From: Impatiens glandulifera
Lineage: Eukaryota; Streptophyta; Magnoliopsida; Ericales; Balsaminaceae
Reading direction: 5' to 3'
DNA length: 64,000 bases
NCBI RefSeq assembly: GCF_907164915.1
Contig: NC_061866.1
Coordinates: 25,251,905-25,315,904 of the forward strand
How positions within the stretch are numbered: position 1 is the first letter of the stretch; every line of letters starts with the position of its first letter. Below, in pieces: positions 46,851 through 59,500 of the stretch. Both the position numbers and the translations under genes were made by a program. The notes beneath the pieces are model-generated. The model searched no databases, was not told the origin of the DNA, and saw only the letters and a list, made by a program, of their open reading frames with translations.

Positions 46851-49560
46851 ATTTACCGAACCTTTTGATTTTTCAAAAATTGAACTCTATCGATACTCAA
46901 CCAAATGTAATGACTCAAAGGCTTAACTTGGTGATCATTTCACCTATGATCATAGAAATAATTATGCCCTAAACGGATTAACTCGATCGAATATAGATAA
47001 AAGTGGAAAATGTGCATCCAATCGAATTTAGTTGACTATAAATAGCCCCTCATGTAAAATGAAACCAATGATCAAAATCCCAAGCCTCCAATCTAAGCAT
47101 CACATAATCTCCCATTAAAATTTCTCAAGCTTTTAAAAATTTCGAAAATTTTATGTAAGGCTCAAAGGTTCCTTTTTGGAAAATAATAAAGCTTCACAAA
47201 GAGTTCAAGAGTGTTCTCCAAGTAACGATATGTTTTAATTCATGTTGTAATTTAAGTTACTGATTTAAATTGAAATTTTTACATTTTAGTTCGACAAGTC
47301 TTGAATACTGCTTGATTATCTGTTTTCTTGATTTGAATTTGATCCTAAGATCATTTAAAAGCTTTTTTCTGAAATCAATTTGTATGAATCATGCTGAATA
47401 AAAAAACAAAATTCTAATTTTGAAATTTCTTAAAAATCGAATTTATGTTCTAGAGTTTTAGCTTAAGAAATTCAATAATAAAAGCTTTCTAACATCTTTT
47501 AAAAGATTTTAAGAGTAAATTTGGTTCAATTCTATTCGGTTTAAAGTATGTTTACACAAAAAACCAAAATTTCCAAAAATCTAGAAACATTTCGTTCTTG
47601 AATTGGTTAAAATTGATAGTCCATGTTCATGTTTTGGTCTTATTTGATCCTAACATGCATATGAAAGCTATTGATAATCTTTAATTTTTAAATCAAAGCT
47701 CAAAAACTCATTTTTACTAAAGAACTATTTGGATCAAACTGAACCTCATCTCGATCAATTAATACATTAGAATAATGTTAAAAATAGTCCTTATAAGTAG
47801 ATGAAGCTTCCCATGCCTTTAGATCGAGGATGGAAGCTCCTCGTAAAATCATAAACATGTAGTTGGTGTTCTTGATGTTCGATCGAGAATTTTAAACACC
47901 CGACCGAGGATCTTAGCTTAGATCACGTTTTTGACCAAGAAAACAAGCCATCCCCTACACCCGACCGAGGAAATTTTCCTTGACCTGGTTTTCGACTAAG
48001 AAAACTAGCTAACGCCTAACATCCGACCTATTAAATCGGTCTGGCCTGGTTTTCGGTCCTCGATCGAGGAGCATCGCGCAACCGAGAATCTTTTCTCTAC
48101 ACTGACCAGGTGCCCAAATCTGTTGACCAAGGGCTTAACTGAACCAGACATCCATTTAAGAGCTTGTTTGTTTGGGATTTTTAATTTTTTTAATTTTTAA
48201 CAATTAGAAGCCCTAAACTATTTTTAAAAATTTAAAATAATAGAAAATAATTTTAAAATATTCAATGAATATTTTCATAAATTATTTTGTTAAATATTTG
48301 TTTGAATTTATTTTTAATTTCTAACACCTTAAACTAATATTTGCAGGTATTTTCATCAATAATTATCGACGTCAAATGCATGTACTATCATTTAAATATT
48401 ATTTAACCAATAATTTTGAAAATAATTGGTTAAATAAAACATAATAATACCAAACTTTTAAACAAATAGCCAAAATTTTATAAATTAGAGAATGTTCTTT
48501 AACGGGTACGGAGAATATAATGCGAAAGTCATTTCCCGAGTATCACCAAACATTGAATTCAATAGAATCTCTAAACAAATATATGTACATGTACGCATAC
48601 AAATATTTTTATTGATTTTAAATTAAAAATTAATTGACGACTCTTCATTTAAATAAATGATCCTTTTAAATTAATTGTTTTTAATAAATTTAAAATAAAG
48701 ATTTCCTTTAATTAAATTGTAATTTGATTATCTTCGAATCTAAAATATTATTTAAATTGGATTAATAATTAATTATTATAATTAATTTTAAATAAAAAAA
48801 AATACATTTTTGTATAAATATTTTGTTTAAGATTTTTCGACACAAAACGAGGTTTAAATTTCTCGAACCTCGAACTTTTCTGGAATAAAAGAATTCATGT
48901 ACTACAATATGGTCTTATAAACATCCATTAACCCATTGAATAACATCTCTCCTTCCTTCTTTAAGGACTTGGGCATCATTTTCAAGTCACGTTCTCGCAT
49001 AATCCAAGAAGTGCACAAAAAGCACCACCAGATTTTATGTTTCTAACAAATTACTTTCAATGGACATTATAGTCTAAACAACATTTTAATGTAATCCCCA
49101 AATTCCTCTAACTCAATTTCTATCAAATATTTGTGAGTTATAAGTTTTACTGCACCAAAGACAATGAGGATGCAATTGTTAATTCAAGCATTATTGATAA
49201 CCTAGAAAAAAAATCAAACTTAGAATAAATTAAAAAACTTCCCATAAAAAGTTGTGTAAAGCACAAAGAGATAAAACATCAATATGAATAAAAATAAATA
49301 TAGGTCAAAATAACTCTTTTATATAGTTTCAATACTAGTAAAAATTGTCGGATCGTCATAACCACTTCCATAATAATAAAATTCCATAAAAGTGCACAAT
49401 TTATGTCAGCCTGCGAGAAGTAAAAAAATGCTAACATGATAGTACGATTTTTTTTTTAAACATGAGTTAGATTTATTGTTTAATTTAAATAAACATGCTA
49501 GAAATTATAATAAAATGATGTACACGCATGACAACACGCAAAAATTATCCAACAAAATCA
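46851..49560. other. Non-coding flank, probably old repeat DNA
   Basis: No coding frame is recognisable. 47020-47130 has a promoter-like GACTATAAATAGCCCC. 47820-48120 carries repeated CGACCGAGGA/CGATCGAGGA motifs, suggesting the remains of an LTR, but I cannot match ends. From 48170 it is AT-rich with no visible structure. Confidence 0.4.
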
Positions 49561-49599
49561 TGAAGTGCAATTGGGTTAACTTTATTCTTGTATACAACT

Positions 49600-50860
49600 A
49601 ATTGTGTGCACATGATAAGAAAATGTTTTATAATTCTAAATTGTAGAAAAACTAAAACAAGACGCACATTTACTCAAATATGTCGTATCTAAAGTCCATG
49701 CCTAATTGTGTGCACATGATAAAATGATTTTTATTTCAAATTTGTAGTGAACCTGAAACAAATATCACATTTACGTTTTGACGTCGCAATCGAGGTCCCT
49801 ATAACGGCTCTTGTAGTGGACATCCCGTAACTGAGGACCTTATAGAATTGTAAATCAGCGTCGGGAACTACAAAACATAGAACTATTGTCGTTCTTTCAA
49901 AAATTATTTGCCCTAATTTTCTAAGCGATATCCCGTAACTGAGTGACATAAGTGATATCAAGATATAAAGCGAGAAAAAATGAAATATTGGGTTAGGTCT
50001 CGACGAGAAAGAAGACGACTTCCGTTTAAATTCAAACTCACATGCTCATATAACTCTTTTATTCCTCAATTTTGCAACCAAGTATATCATATATTGGGTT
50101 AGGTCTCAGCAAGAGAAAACGACTTGTGTTTCAATTCGAATGACCATTTCACAAATTTGCATCCACATATACTATTTTACATTCTTTTTCAAGGATACAT
50201 TATTAACATTAACTTTCAATTCAAATCAAACCTACATATAACACCATCATTGTCATTTTAGTCTTTATAGTAATCACTCTCAAATTCCTATTAATTAGGA
50301 TTCGAACTCTGATCGCAAGTATAAAATGTAAACACTTTAATTGTTAGACTGAATTTAATTTATAATTTTGTGTATGTATATATATTGCACATAATAAATA
50401 ATTATTCTAATTCCAAATTATAGAGAAACTAAAACAAATCACACATTTACCCATAGACGTTGAATCTGAAGTCCCTGTATAATTGTGTGCACATGATAAG
50501 TATGATTTTTATTTAAAAATTGTAGAAAACCTGAAATAAATCTCACATTTATGTGTTGACGTCGCATCTAAGGGCCCCGTATCAACTATTTTTGTAACCT
50601 CCCGCAACCGAGGACCTTACAAAACTTTATATCAATGTTGTGAACTACATAATGTAGAATTGTTGTCGTACTTTAAAAAATTATTTTCCCTAGTTTGCTA
50701 CGAGGTCGAAAGAGTAACGAAAGTGAGAGCGATATATAAAACGAAAAAATTATTAAATACTCGATTAGGTCTCGACGAAAGAGAATGTGATTATCGCTTA
50801 AATTCAAACGCGTGATTCAAATAAACATTTCCTCTTTCCTCAAATTCGCACATCACATAT
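49600..50860. repeat. Diverged ~0.78-kb duplication with ~0.1-kb sub-repeats
   Basis: AATTGTGTGCACATGATAA occurs at 49600, 49704 and 50481. The segment after 49704 (ACATTTACGTTTTGACGTCGC, GAGGACCTTATAGAATT, TTAGGTCTCGACGAGAAAGA) is repeated after 50481 in the same order with about 20% divergence. GGGTTAGGTCTC also recurs near 50096. No coding capacity is seen. Confidence 0.8.
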
Positions 50861-52039
50861 TATTTATCATTGTTATTTTAGTCTTTATAACACACTCTTA
50901 AATTTCCGAATATTTTAATTGCTAGATCACTTGTAATTATTAAAATTAATTTATAATTATATATATATATAAAAGTTTTTCACCAACAAGTTAATTAATA
51001 TATTTATTAAGGAATTATCTATACTCATTTATATTTACACAAAGATTAAAAACAAAAATGAGTATTTAAAATCAAACTAAAAACACATTAAAGTATATAA
51101 TGTTAGGAAAGTAAAATAATGTGTTATTTAATTTATATAACACATTTTAGGTCTTAAAATATTTTTAAAAGAAATTGAAAAAAAAGTTAAATTATATAAA
51201 TGTAACGTCACACGTTTATCAAACGTTTTATTATTTTTGAAATATAAAACTAAACGCAATATCGCATGTTTATCAATCTTAATGTTGAATTTAAATAATT
51301 TCTATTAACTTAGTTGGTTGAAGTGTGGTAAATGTATTATTAGGTTTCAAGTTCAAGATTTATATATATCATTTTTAGTCTTATTTTTTAAATTTAATTA
51401 TTCAAGTTTTATGACAAGTCAATTCACAAGTAAAAATTCAACTCGTTTACTTTTACAAAACTGGTCTTGCGTTGGATGAATAATTTAATGTTAAACATTA
51501 TCATAATATATATATATATATAACATAAATTACTTTTTCATTTTTATATTAATTTTTTTATTATAAATTAAATAATTCTCATTTACTTTGATAAAATTTT
51601 ATATTAAAAAATAACTAATAAATAATAGAATATAACATTTACAAAATTGAACAAAACAATTGATGATAAATATATATATATATATAATTAAAAAATCGAT
51701 AGAAAATATCCAACTATTTTTTTTTAAAACAATTTAGTGAAATTTCATTAAAAAAAAATCCAAAAGAGGGAAAAAAAATACAAAAGTTTAAGATCAGATC
51801 TAGACAATTTCTAGATTTGACAATGAAACAATAATTGAATTACAAACAACAACTACAGTCAATTAGCACATATAGCGTTTTTACTTTTATTCTACTTGTG
51901 ACATTCTTAAACGAAATATCCCATATCTAGTAGAGTTTTCTATTCTCTTCATTCCTTTCGATTCCTCTCCAGGATTGAATGAGTGCATTTCAATATGAAG
52001 TTATATCTCTCCAAATATCTTCAGCGGTTCTATTTCTTC

Positions 52040-53035
52040 CACTGTGAGTTCTTGAATTTCTTTTTTCTAGATATTGTAGATTACTGCTCCAAAGTAGCAT
52101 TTCAACATACTTACATAGAATGATCTTCCTTTTGGTTTATTCTTCATCCACTCTTGGATTTCTTCCCATATTCCTAGAAAGTTGATGATGTTCATGTTTT
52201 TAGTATATTCCTCTATATTTGTATTACAAAAGAGCATTCCCCAAATAAATAGTTTATGCTTTCCTTAACTCCCGAACATAGGACACAGTTGATATTAGGA
52301 ATGTTTATGTATTTTCGAATTTTGTTTTTTGTTGTCAACCTTTTCTTGTATACCAATCAGAGAATAAATTGGTGACGAAGAATAATCTTTGGAGACCATA
52401 CCACATTATGCCAATCTACTTCTTGTCCTCTTGTTAAACCATTTCTCATGTCTTTCCTGTAATAAACTTCTCATTGCTTTCTGTTTTCCAGCATATTTCA
52501 TCATTTCTTTCATTGAGTTGCTTCTACTTCATTAGGCTTAGGATTCTACCACCTTCTGAAATATGCCTCAAAAGTGCATCACATTACCTTCATAGACGTC
52601 TCTAAATGAGTATTTGATGTATCCTCTTCTAACTCTGTTTCCTTGCATTTTTTCTTTGAATATAATGAGAATATTATCCAACCAAGGATCATGCCAAAAT
52701 AGTACCCCTCTTCCATTTCTAATTGTGGTTTTCACCATTTGAAAGACATCTTTTCTTGTTATTAGGATTTTTTTTTCAATGACCATGTCATTCTTTCATT
52801 GATGTTTCGTGTCCAGATACTCTGCTCTTCTTTCATAAATCTTATATGCACCAATTTGATCCACGGAGAGTCCTCTTTTTGCTCAAACTCCCATAAGCTC
52901 CTGATGGTGAGGGCTTTGTTCCATTCAACACAACTTTTTATTCATAGTCCGCATTCTTCTATGGGAGTGCAAACATCCTCCCATTTGACTTTTTTCTCAT
53001 CCAATTTATTATGAGTTACTTGAAAGACGTATTTC
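52040..53035 (-). pseudogene. LINE (L1-type) ORF2 C-terminal fragment
   Basis: Read on the minus strand from 53035, the translation follows the C-terminal part of plant LINE ORF2. First KVKWEDVCTPIEECGL and WNKALTIRSLWEF, then IRNGRGVLFWHDPWL (52568-52786). Next comes the reverse-transcriptase zinc-binding domain (VDWHNVVWSPK, KKRLTTKNKI, CVLCSGVKESINYLFGECSF). Several stops interrupt it. The reverse transcriptase core and endonuclease are absent. No poly-A tail or target duplication was found. Confidence 0.82.
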
Positions 53036-53617
53036 CCTTCCTAAACGATAAGGGTTAATGTATAGTAATTCGAACAAATCAATAAAGTAGTGTCGAAAAT
53101 ATTTTTACTAAATATTTTGAACGAAAATCAAAATTATCATCAACCGATGATTGTTTCGATTGATAAACAAGGTCGAACAAATCTTATCAAATGATAACAA
53201 ATCATATACATATATGACTAAAAATAAAATAAAAACACACAAATCATGAGAATGAACAAATCTTTTTTTTAGAAATAAAAATAAGACAACGGATTAAATA
53301 TGTAGCCCGCAAACCTAAGAACTTTGGGTTAATATCCATCTCTTATTGCCGCTAGGCTAGAAGAGGGAATATTTTAATTTTCATCTTCATTGCTGCTCGA
53401 AAAAAGATCACTAAAATATTTGGTGGGTGTGAACAACAAACGATCCAACAATGACTAAGAGTATTATTTAAATCACAAATATTCGAGACAAAATTTGGTC
53501 AGACTAAATAGAATGTTGCACCAAACAAAATACAATATCAATCCAAATATGAGTGATGAAAAGATAAACAACGACCTCTAATTCCCTGCTAAAAAAATCA
53601 TAAAAAGGCTATATGAC

Positions 53618-53868
53618 TAAATCAATTATATAAATTTATTTATTTAAATAAATATTTTTTATTTAAATTTATAAATATAAATTTATTTTGTTAATGTAAC
53701 ATGTTATAAAATTAAAATAATTTATAAACTCATAAAACTAGTTAAACCATTATTATTTTAAATTCACAATTTTATTTTAAGAGTTTATAAATTATTTTAA
53801 TTTTATAATATAATAAATTTAAATAAAAAATACTTATTTAAATAAATAAACTCATATAATTTGATTTT
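53618..53868. repeat. Long near-perfect hairpin (~250 bp palindrome)
   Basis: The left arm (AAATCAATTATATAAATTTA with TTTATTTAAATAAATATTTTTT) pairs with the right arm inverted (AAATTATATGAGTTTATTTATTTAAATAAGTATTTTTT). Pairing continues through AAATTAAAATAATTTATAAACTC. One ~25-base insertion in the left arm (TTGTTAATGTAACATG region) and a ~40-base loop break it. It is probably a foldback MITE; no target duplication is clear. Confidence 0.85.
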
Positions 53869-55530
53869 TTAATTATATGTTTAGTATTGTTTTTTTTAAT
53901 AATTTTATATTTAATTATATTTATTATAATAATAATAATATTTTTTAAAATAAACTTTCATGATTTGAAATAAATTCTTGATTTTACAAATGCACAACAA
54001 TTTTAAGTAATTTTGAAACTTCTTTATCTCAACCTTATATAAAAATATAATCACCTAATAGGATTAGTTTTTATTTTTCCTAAATCAAACGAAACCTAAA
54101 ATATGATTTGTAATTAAAATTCAGCTTCAGTAAATAACAAATCTTTGTTTATAGTTAAAGTACATTCACTTCTCCATTAGAATAATTTTATTCTCATATT
54201 TAATATGATGTTATAAGTTAACATTAGGATTATTTTAATTATAAGTATATAAAACATACAACAAATTTGTTAGCAGTAGATATCAAAAATATATATAAAT
54301 TGTCTATTATTATTTAGAATGATTTTTTTTCAAGTTTCTTATTACCACTTGGATAATGATAATTTTAGTTGTTCATGCGTCTTGTTCTAATAAAAATTTA
54401 TCGTTGTTTATCATTTAAGAATCCAATAAATTCGCTTTTTAAGTACTTTTACATATTGCATGATTAATAATTTTCTTATTAATTTTTTTAAAAATGATTT
54501 ATACTATTTAACATATAATTAATAAATATTTATTTTAAAGACACTATTCTATATTATTTATTATTTAATTAACAATAATGAAAGAGAATAAAATGAGTGT
54601 TTGATTAATGAGTTTAAATTCATGATATTAATTTGACATTTTTTTTGGTAAAGGGAGAAATGAATCTTGATTTAGTGGATCCACTCTCTCTCCAATTATA
54701 TATTGACTCTTTGAACAATTTCCATTCAGTTTTTTTTAATATATCAAATTTTTTATTTATTTTTCCAAAATACCCGTCATTCATCTGAATCTACTATTAA
54801 CTCAATAATTACACATTTTCTAATAATTAAAAATTCTCAAATAAATATTAATATATGTTTAATTTTATTTTTTAAATATTATATTTATAAAATTAAATAA
54901 AAATACATTATATAAATATTAAAATTAAATGTATAAAAATAAATTAAATTTTATAATAAAATAGAATTATGTGATAACCACAAATTCATGTCTTATAATA
55001 AAATTAAATATAATATATTTATAAAATTAAGTAAAGATAAAAATAAATAATTTATTATATATATAAAGATAAAATAAAGTTTTAAGAATAAAATAAGATT
55101 TTTAAAGATAAAATAAAATTTTATTTGATTTTATCTTTTATGTAATATATTTTATTTTAATTTATAGTATTTATTTGAATTATTAATTTAATATGTTTAA
55201 TTTAAATTATACCTATTATATTTATAAAATTAAATAAAGATAAAATATGTTAATATTTATTTAATATATTTTATTTTAATATTTATATAATATAGTTTAT
55301 TTTAATATATAATATTTAAATTTTGTTTTAATTATTTAATAAAGTATTATTAATTTAATTATATATATTATGTTTATAAAATTATTTAATTATTAATTTT
55401 ATGGAAAAAAAATATGTAATTAGTAAATTAATTAATGAGTTTAGTGAGAAAAAAATGAATATTATGAAAAAATAAATGAAAATGTGAGTGTATTTAAAGG
55501 AAAACTTCCATATTTTTTCTCTCATGATTA

Positions 55531-55600
<70 letters not shown>

Positions 55601-56557
55601 ATAATTATATTACACTTATTTTATAATTAAAATTATAATATTATTTTAATTTATTAAAAAAATATTTTGATTATTTAAATAATATCACGAAATTATTTAA
55701 AATAAAATATAATTTTAATAATAATTACAATAACTAATAATAATATAATCATTTAAAATATTTTAATAAAAATTGTTATTAAAAAAATTATATTAAGTTA
55801 TAATATATATTATTAAATAAAAATTATATTTAATTTGATTAAAATTATTTATAAATAGTAAAAAAATTGAATTATTTAACTATATTTTATATATTATAAA
55901 AAATAATGTTATAAAAATAAAAGTTATATTTTATTAAATTATGAGACATTTAAATATTTTATATTTAATAAAAAATTATATTATAAAAATAAAATTAAGA
56001 TATCAATAATACTAGTTTCAATTATAAAATAATATTAATAATTTATTTTTTATAAATTCAAACATTATTAATACATAATTGATTAATATTTATAACCAAA
56101 TATTACACTTTTATCACCCATACTCATACCTATATTCTTCCACATATATCAATCTCATAACCATATTTGAACCAAACATCCTTAAATAAAAAAATCTTTG
56201 TTTTTAGTTATAATAAAAGGTGAGGAAAATTAATTTTTATTTTTGTAAATTTAAAAAGTTAAACTCTATAATCAAAACTCAATTTAAGACATTCTAAATA
56301 AACAAGACTATTTACATTTGAGATATTCTATGCAAGACACTTATCATATTCTTTGGCATCGAAATAAAAGATTAGAAAAGTAGAAAAAAAAATAGTTATT
56401 AAATTGTCAATTTACACAATTTTTGCAACTATATGAAAAAATATCAAAGGTTTGTTGTAAAAATTCCAAGTTTAGGTATCAATGATTTGGTTTGTATAAT
56501 AATAAAGGTGAGGACAGGTTGAGGTTGGGGTTAGAAAGAAGCTTTTTACAGAAAGAA
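53869..56557. other. AT-rich spacer
   Basis: Very AT-rich DNA between the hairpin and the methyltransferase gene. A GAGTGTTTGATTAATGAG near 54596 and an inverted GGATGTTTGGTTCAAA near 56185 could be the ends of a large Tourist-like element, but no matching target duplication is visible. Downstream of 56200 this grades into the 3' flank of the gene. Confidence 0.4.
55537..55597. repeat. (TA)n microsatellite, about 30 units
   Basis: Uninterrupted TA dinucleotides over about 61 bases within AT-rich DNA. Confidence 0.98.
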
Positions 56558-59500
56558 TTAATTCATGAACATCCTACAGTTTGAAGCCCCACACAGGCAT
56601 GGAACTTTGGATTCATCTTTCTCACCAGGGTCGAACAAATAATCATACCTGCTCCACCATTAAAACAAAAACTCACAATTCATAATAATAATGAAAAAAA
56701 CGCCAACTGAAATTAATTCATGCAGGTGTTTTACTTACGTTAACTCGGCACCTGCAGGTATATTGCACTTTGCAACAAGAACGATCCTACTTTCTTCATC
56801 ACCCACACTCATTATCCTTGCATAACAATTAGGCATGCACTGTATTTAAACACAATTCAATCAATCACATATCGGATTCAACTATTGCATATCAATGTAA
56901 ATATCATCTGGTAAAGCAGCAGCAGCAGCTTACACAGTGATTGATTAACCGAGCAATGTTCCCCTTATTTGTTGCATCAATCACAACATCCTCACCGATC
57001 TTGAAAAGCTGCAATCAAATCAGATTTATCATCACTACAATCAAATCACTTAAAAATGAACCTAACTTACATACATAATTTAAAATTCTTAAATCTACTA
57101 ATTTCTACGACAACAAGTAGTTGAAGAAACAAATGTTGTTCCCAACAAATCTTCTCAATGTGTTGTTAAACTAATGGAGAAAACTGTTTTCGGTTGATAT
57201 CATAAACCCGGGGATGGGATAATGACACCCCAGATTCTTTAGAATATATATTTTTTAAAATTATTGGTTGTTTCTCATCTACACAAACCCAGAAATTACA
57301 AGTGTTTCCAAATGGGGTAGCGAATTTTAACTTCTATAACACTGAGTCTCATAATCTTGACAATTATTAGACTAATTAACTGAAAATTCTAAATCTATGA
57401 GCTGCACTGGTAGGATTAACTCACATAACAATCTTTCCCTTCTAGATGGTAACGTGCTTCCCTCAAATCTGCAACAATAGGCCTCACTTGCTCACCTCGA
57501 TACTCAATAACCTGTTGTTAAAAGCATCATCAGCATAAGGATAAGAATTATATTTTTTCGTCAACAAAAGGGAACATGCAAATAGCTCTCAATCTTATCA
57601 AATTTCAAGAACTGGTTTTTTAATTTTCTAAGCTAGTTATACGGAGAATTCTGAAAAATATTGTAGACAAACACCAAATACACAAATCAAAAGGTGTCAC
57701 TAAAAAGTACCATTTCTCCTTCTTGAATGGCTCTACGTGCGAAGAGGCCCCATCCATGGATGCCAGAATGGCCGAAACAAATCCGAAACTTTTCAGTTGT
57801 CTGAAGAAATGATATGATATGTTATTAGTTAGAAACATATACTTGGGAGATAACTCATTTGTCATATAAGGTACTTGCCCGTAGGTGCTTAAGACGTTCC
57901 TTCAATGTAACAAAAGATTTTGAGCTCTCCTCTTCCTAAACAAGTAATAATTACATTAAGTCTAGAGTAGTCAATATAGAAAGTGACAAAATCAATGAAC
58001 AATAACAAACAGAACAGAATGAATTAATTACCCCAAATTTGTTTAGACTGTCAATAGCTTCCAATGAATGCCATTTGGGCCCCATCAGTCGATGGCAAAC
58101 TGTTTCCTTTCGAGCCTTCTATAAGCAGGAGAATTAATAAGTTATGGAAAGACAACCAAAGGTTACATAAAAACATACAAATGCTCCCACTATTAACAGG
58201 CACCTTATTTGTTGACCTTCTGTATATTTGACATATTGCAGCACCAACTTGTTCAGACTGATCATCTTCACCATCAGGGAGACTTGGGGTGTCTACTTTC
58301 TTTGATGAAATTAGCCTTGATCCCCTCAAGTATTGTTCTTTATTCCGGTTTGGCACCACGTTTCCATTGGAAAAAACCCCAGATGGAGTCTGCATAACAA
58401 GCACATTGTCCGGATCTGGAACCCTATAGCAGAGGCCAAGGAACAAGAATGATTGAATTAGATGGCAGAAAGCAGAAAAGATCTTCCACACAATTACTCA
58501 AGATGTCTTTTCTCAAAAAAACCAAGCAGCAGTCACATAATTTATGATCAAACTAATTCACATTGTTCAACAGCAATCAGAGCAGTTAGGTTCACATCTT
58601 AATGACACAAGAGAACCCAAAAATCCTTTTCTTCAAGCATGACAAATAAATATCAAATGGACGATCAAGTTCCACCATGGCAAGCCCTTGCACTTGAAAA
58701 TGGAAAAAAAAAACAAAACCCAAAAAATTATATAATGGGCTGTTTTACTGACTTTTTTCATGATCTAACAATTATAGTATACATTTATTATGTTTGCCCA
58801 AAATTACAATGATCTAAAAAACAATTAGAATTATTATGGTTGAGGGAAATATCTCTACCAAAGGAAGCAAAAAATAAACAATAATTTTCAAATGATCAAG
58901 AAAATAATTTGTATAAAAACTATACTATAATCTCAATCATGATAAAAATAAAAATAAAAACTTATCCCATACAATAACAAAATTTATTTTTAATTTAACT
59001 TTGGCGATTTATCATTGATATTGTGACTGACAAAATACTACTATCCAAATAGACTTAACATCAATATTTTGCAGGTATAATTAGGATATGCCCTTTAGAA
59101 ATAAAAAAGGTTCAATATGAAAACTCCAACTCCCTCCTTACTCCCACAGGACAACATGAAAGCTGAAGACTCAATAAGAAAATTTCCAGCTATAACCATC
59201 AATATAACCCTGAAAACTAAACTTCCCAGATGTGAAAATGTGAATACTAGACAAGGAACAAAATACTGTTATCGAGACAATTCACAAAATACAAACCAAA
59301 TCGAATGGGGACATTCCAGATCAACCAACAATTTCCAGCTTCAATCATGAATATACCTCTGAGAACTAACTTCTCAGATGTGAAAATGTGAATACTAGTC
59401 AAGGAGCAAAATGTTGTTATATAGACAATTCACAAAATACAAACCAAATAGAAATATGCACATTCAGGATCAAACAGAAAAAAGAAGAGAAGGGGAAAAT

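Noticed and set aside
54596..56195. Large Tourist-like element with GAGTGTTTG/GGATGTTTGG ends
   Set aside because: End similarity is weak and flanking triplets do not match, so I list it only as a possibility in the spacer entry.
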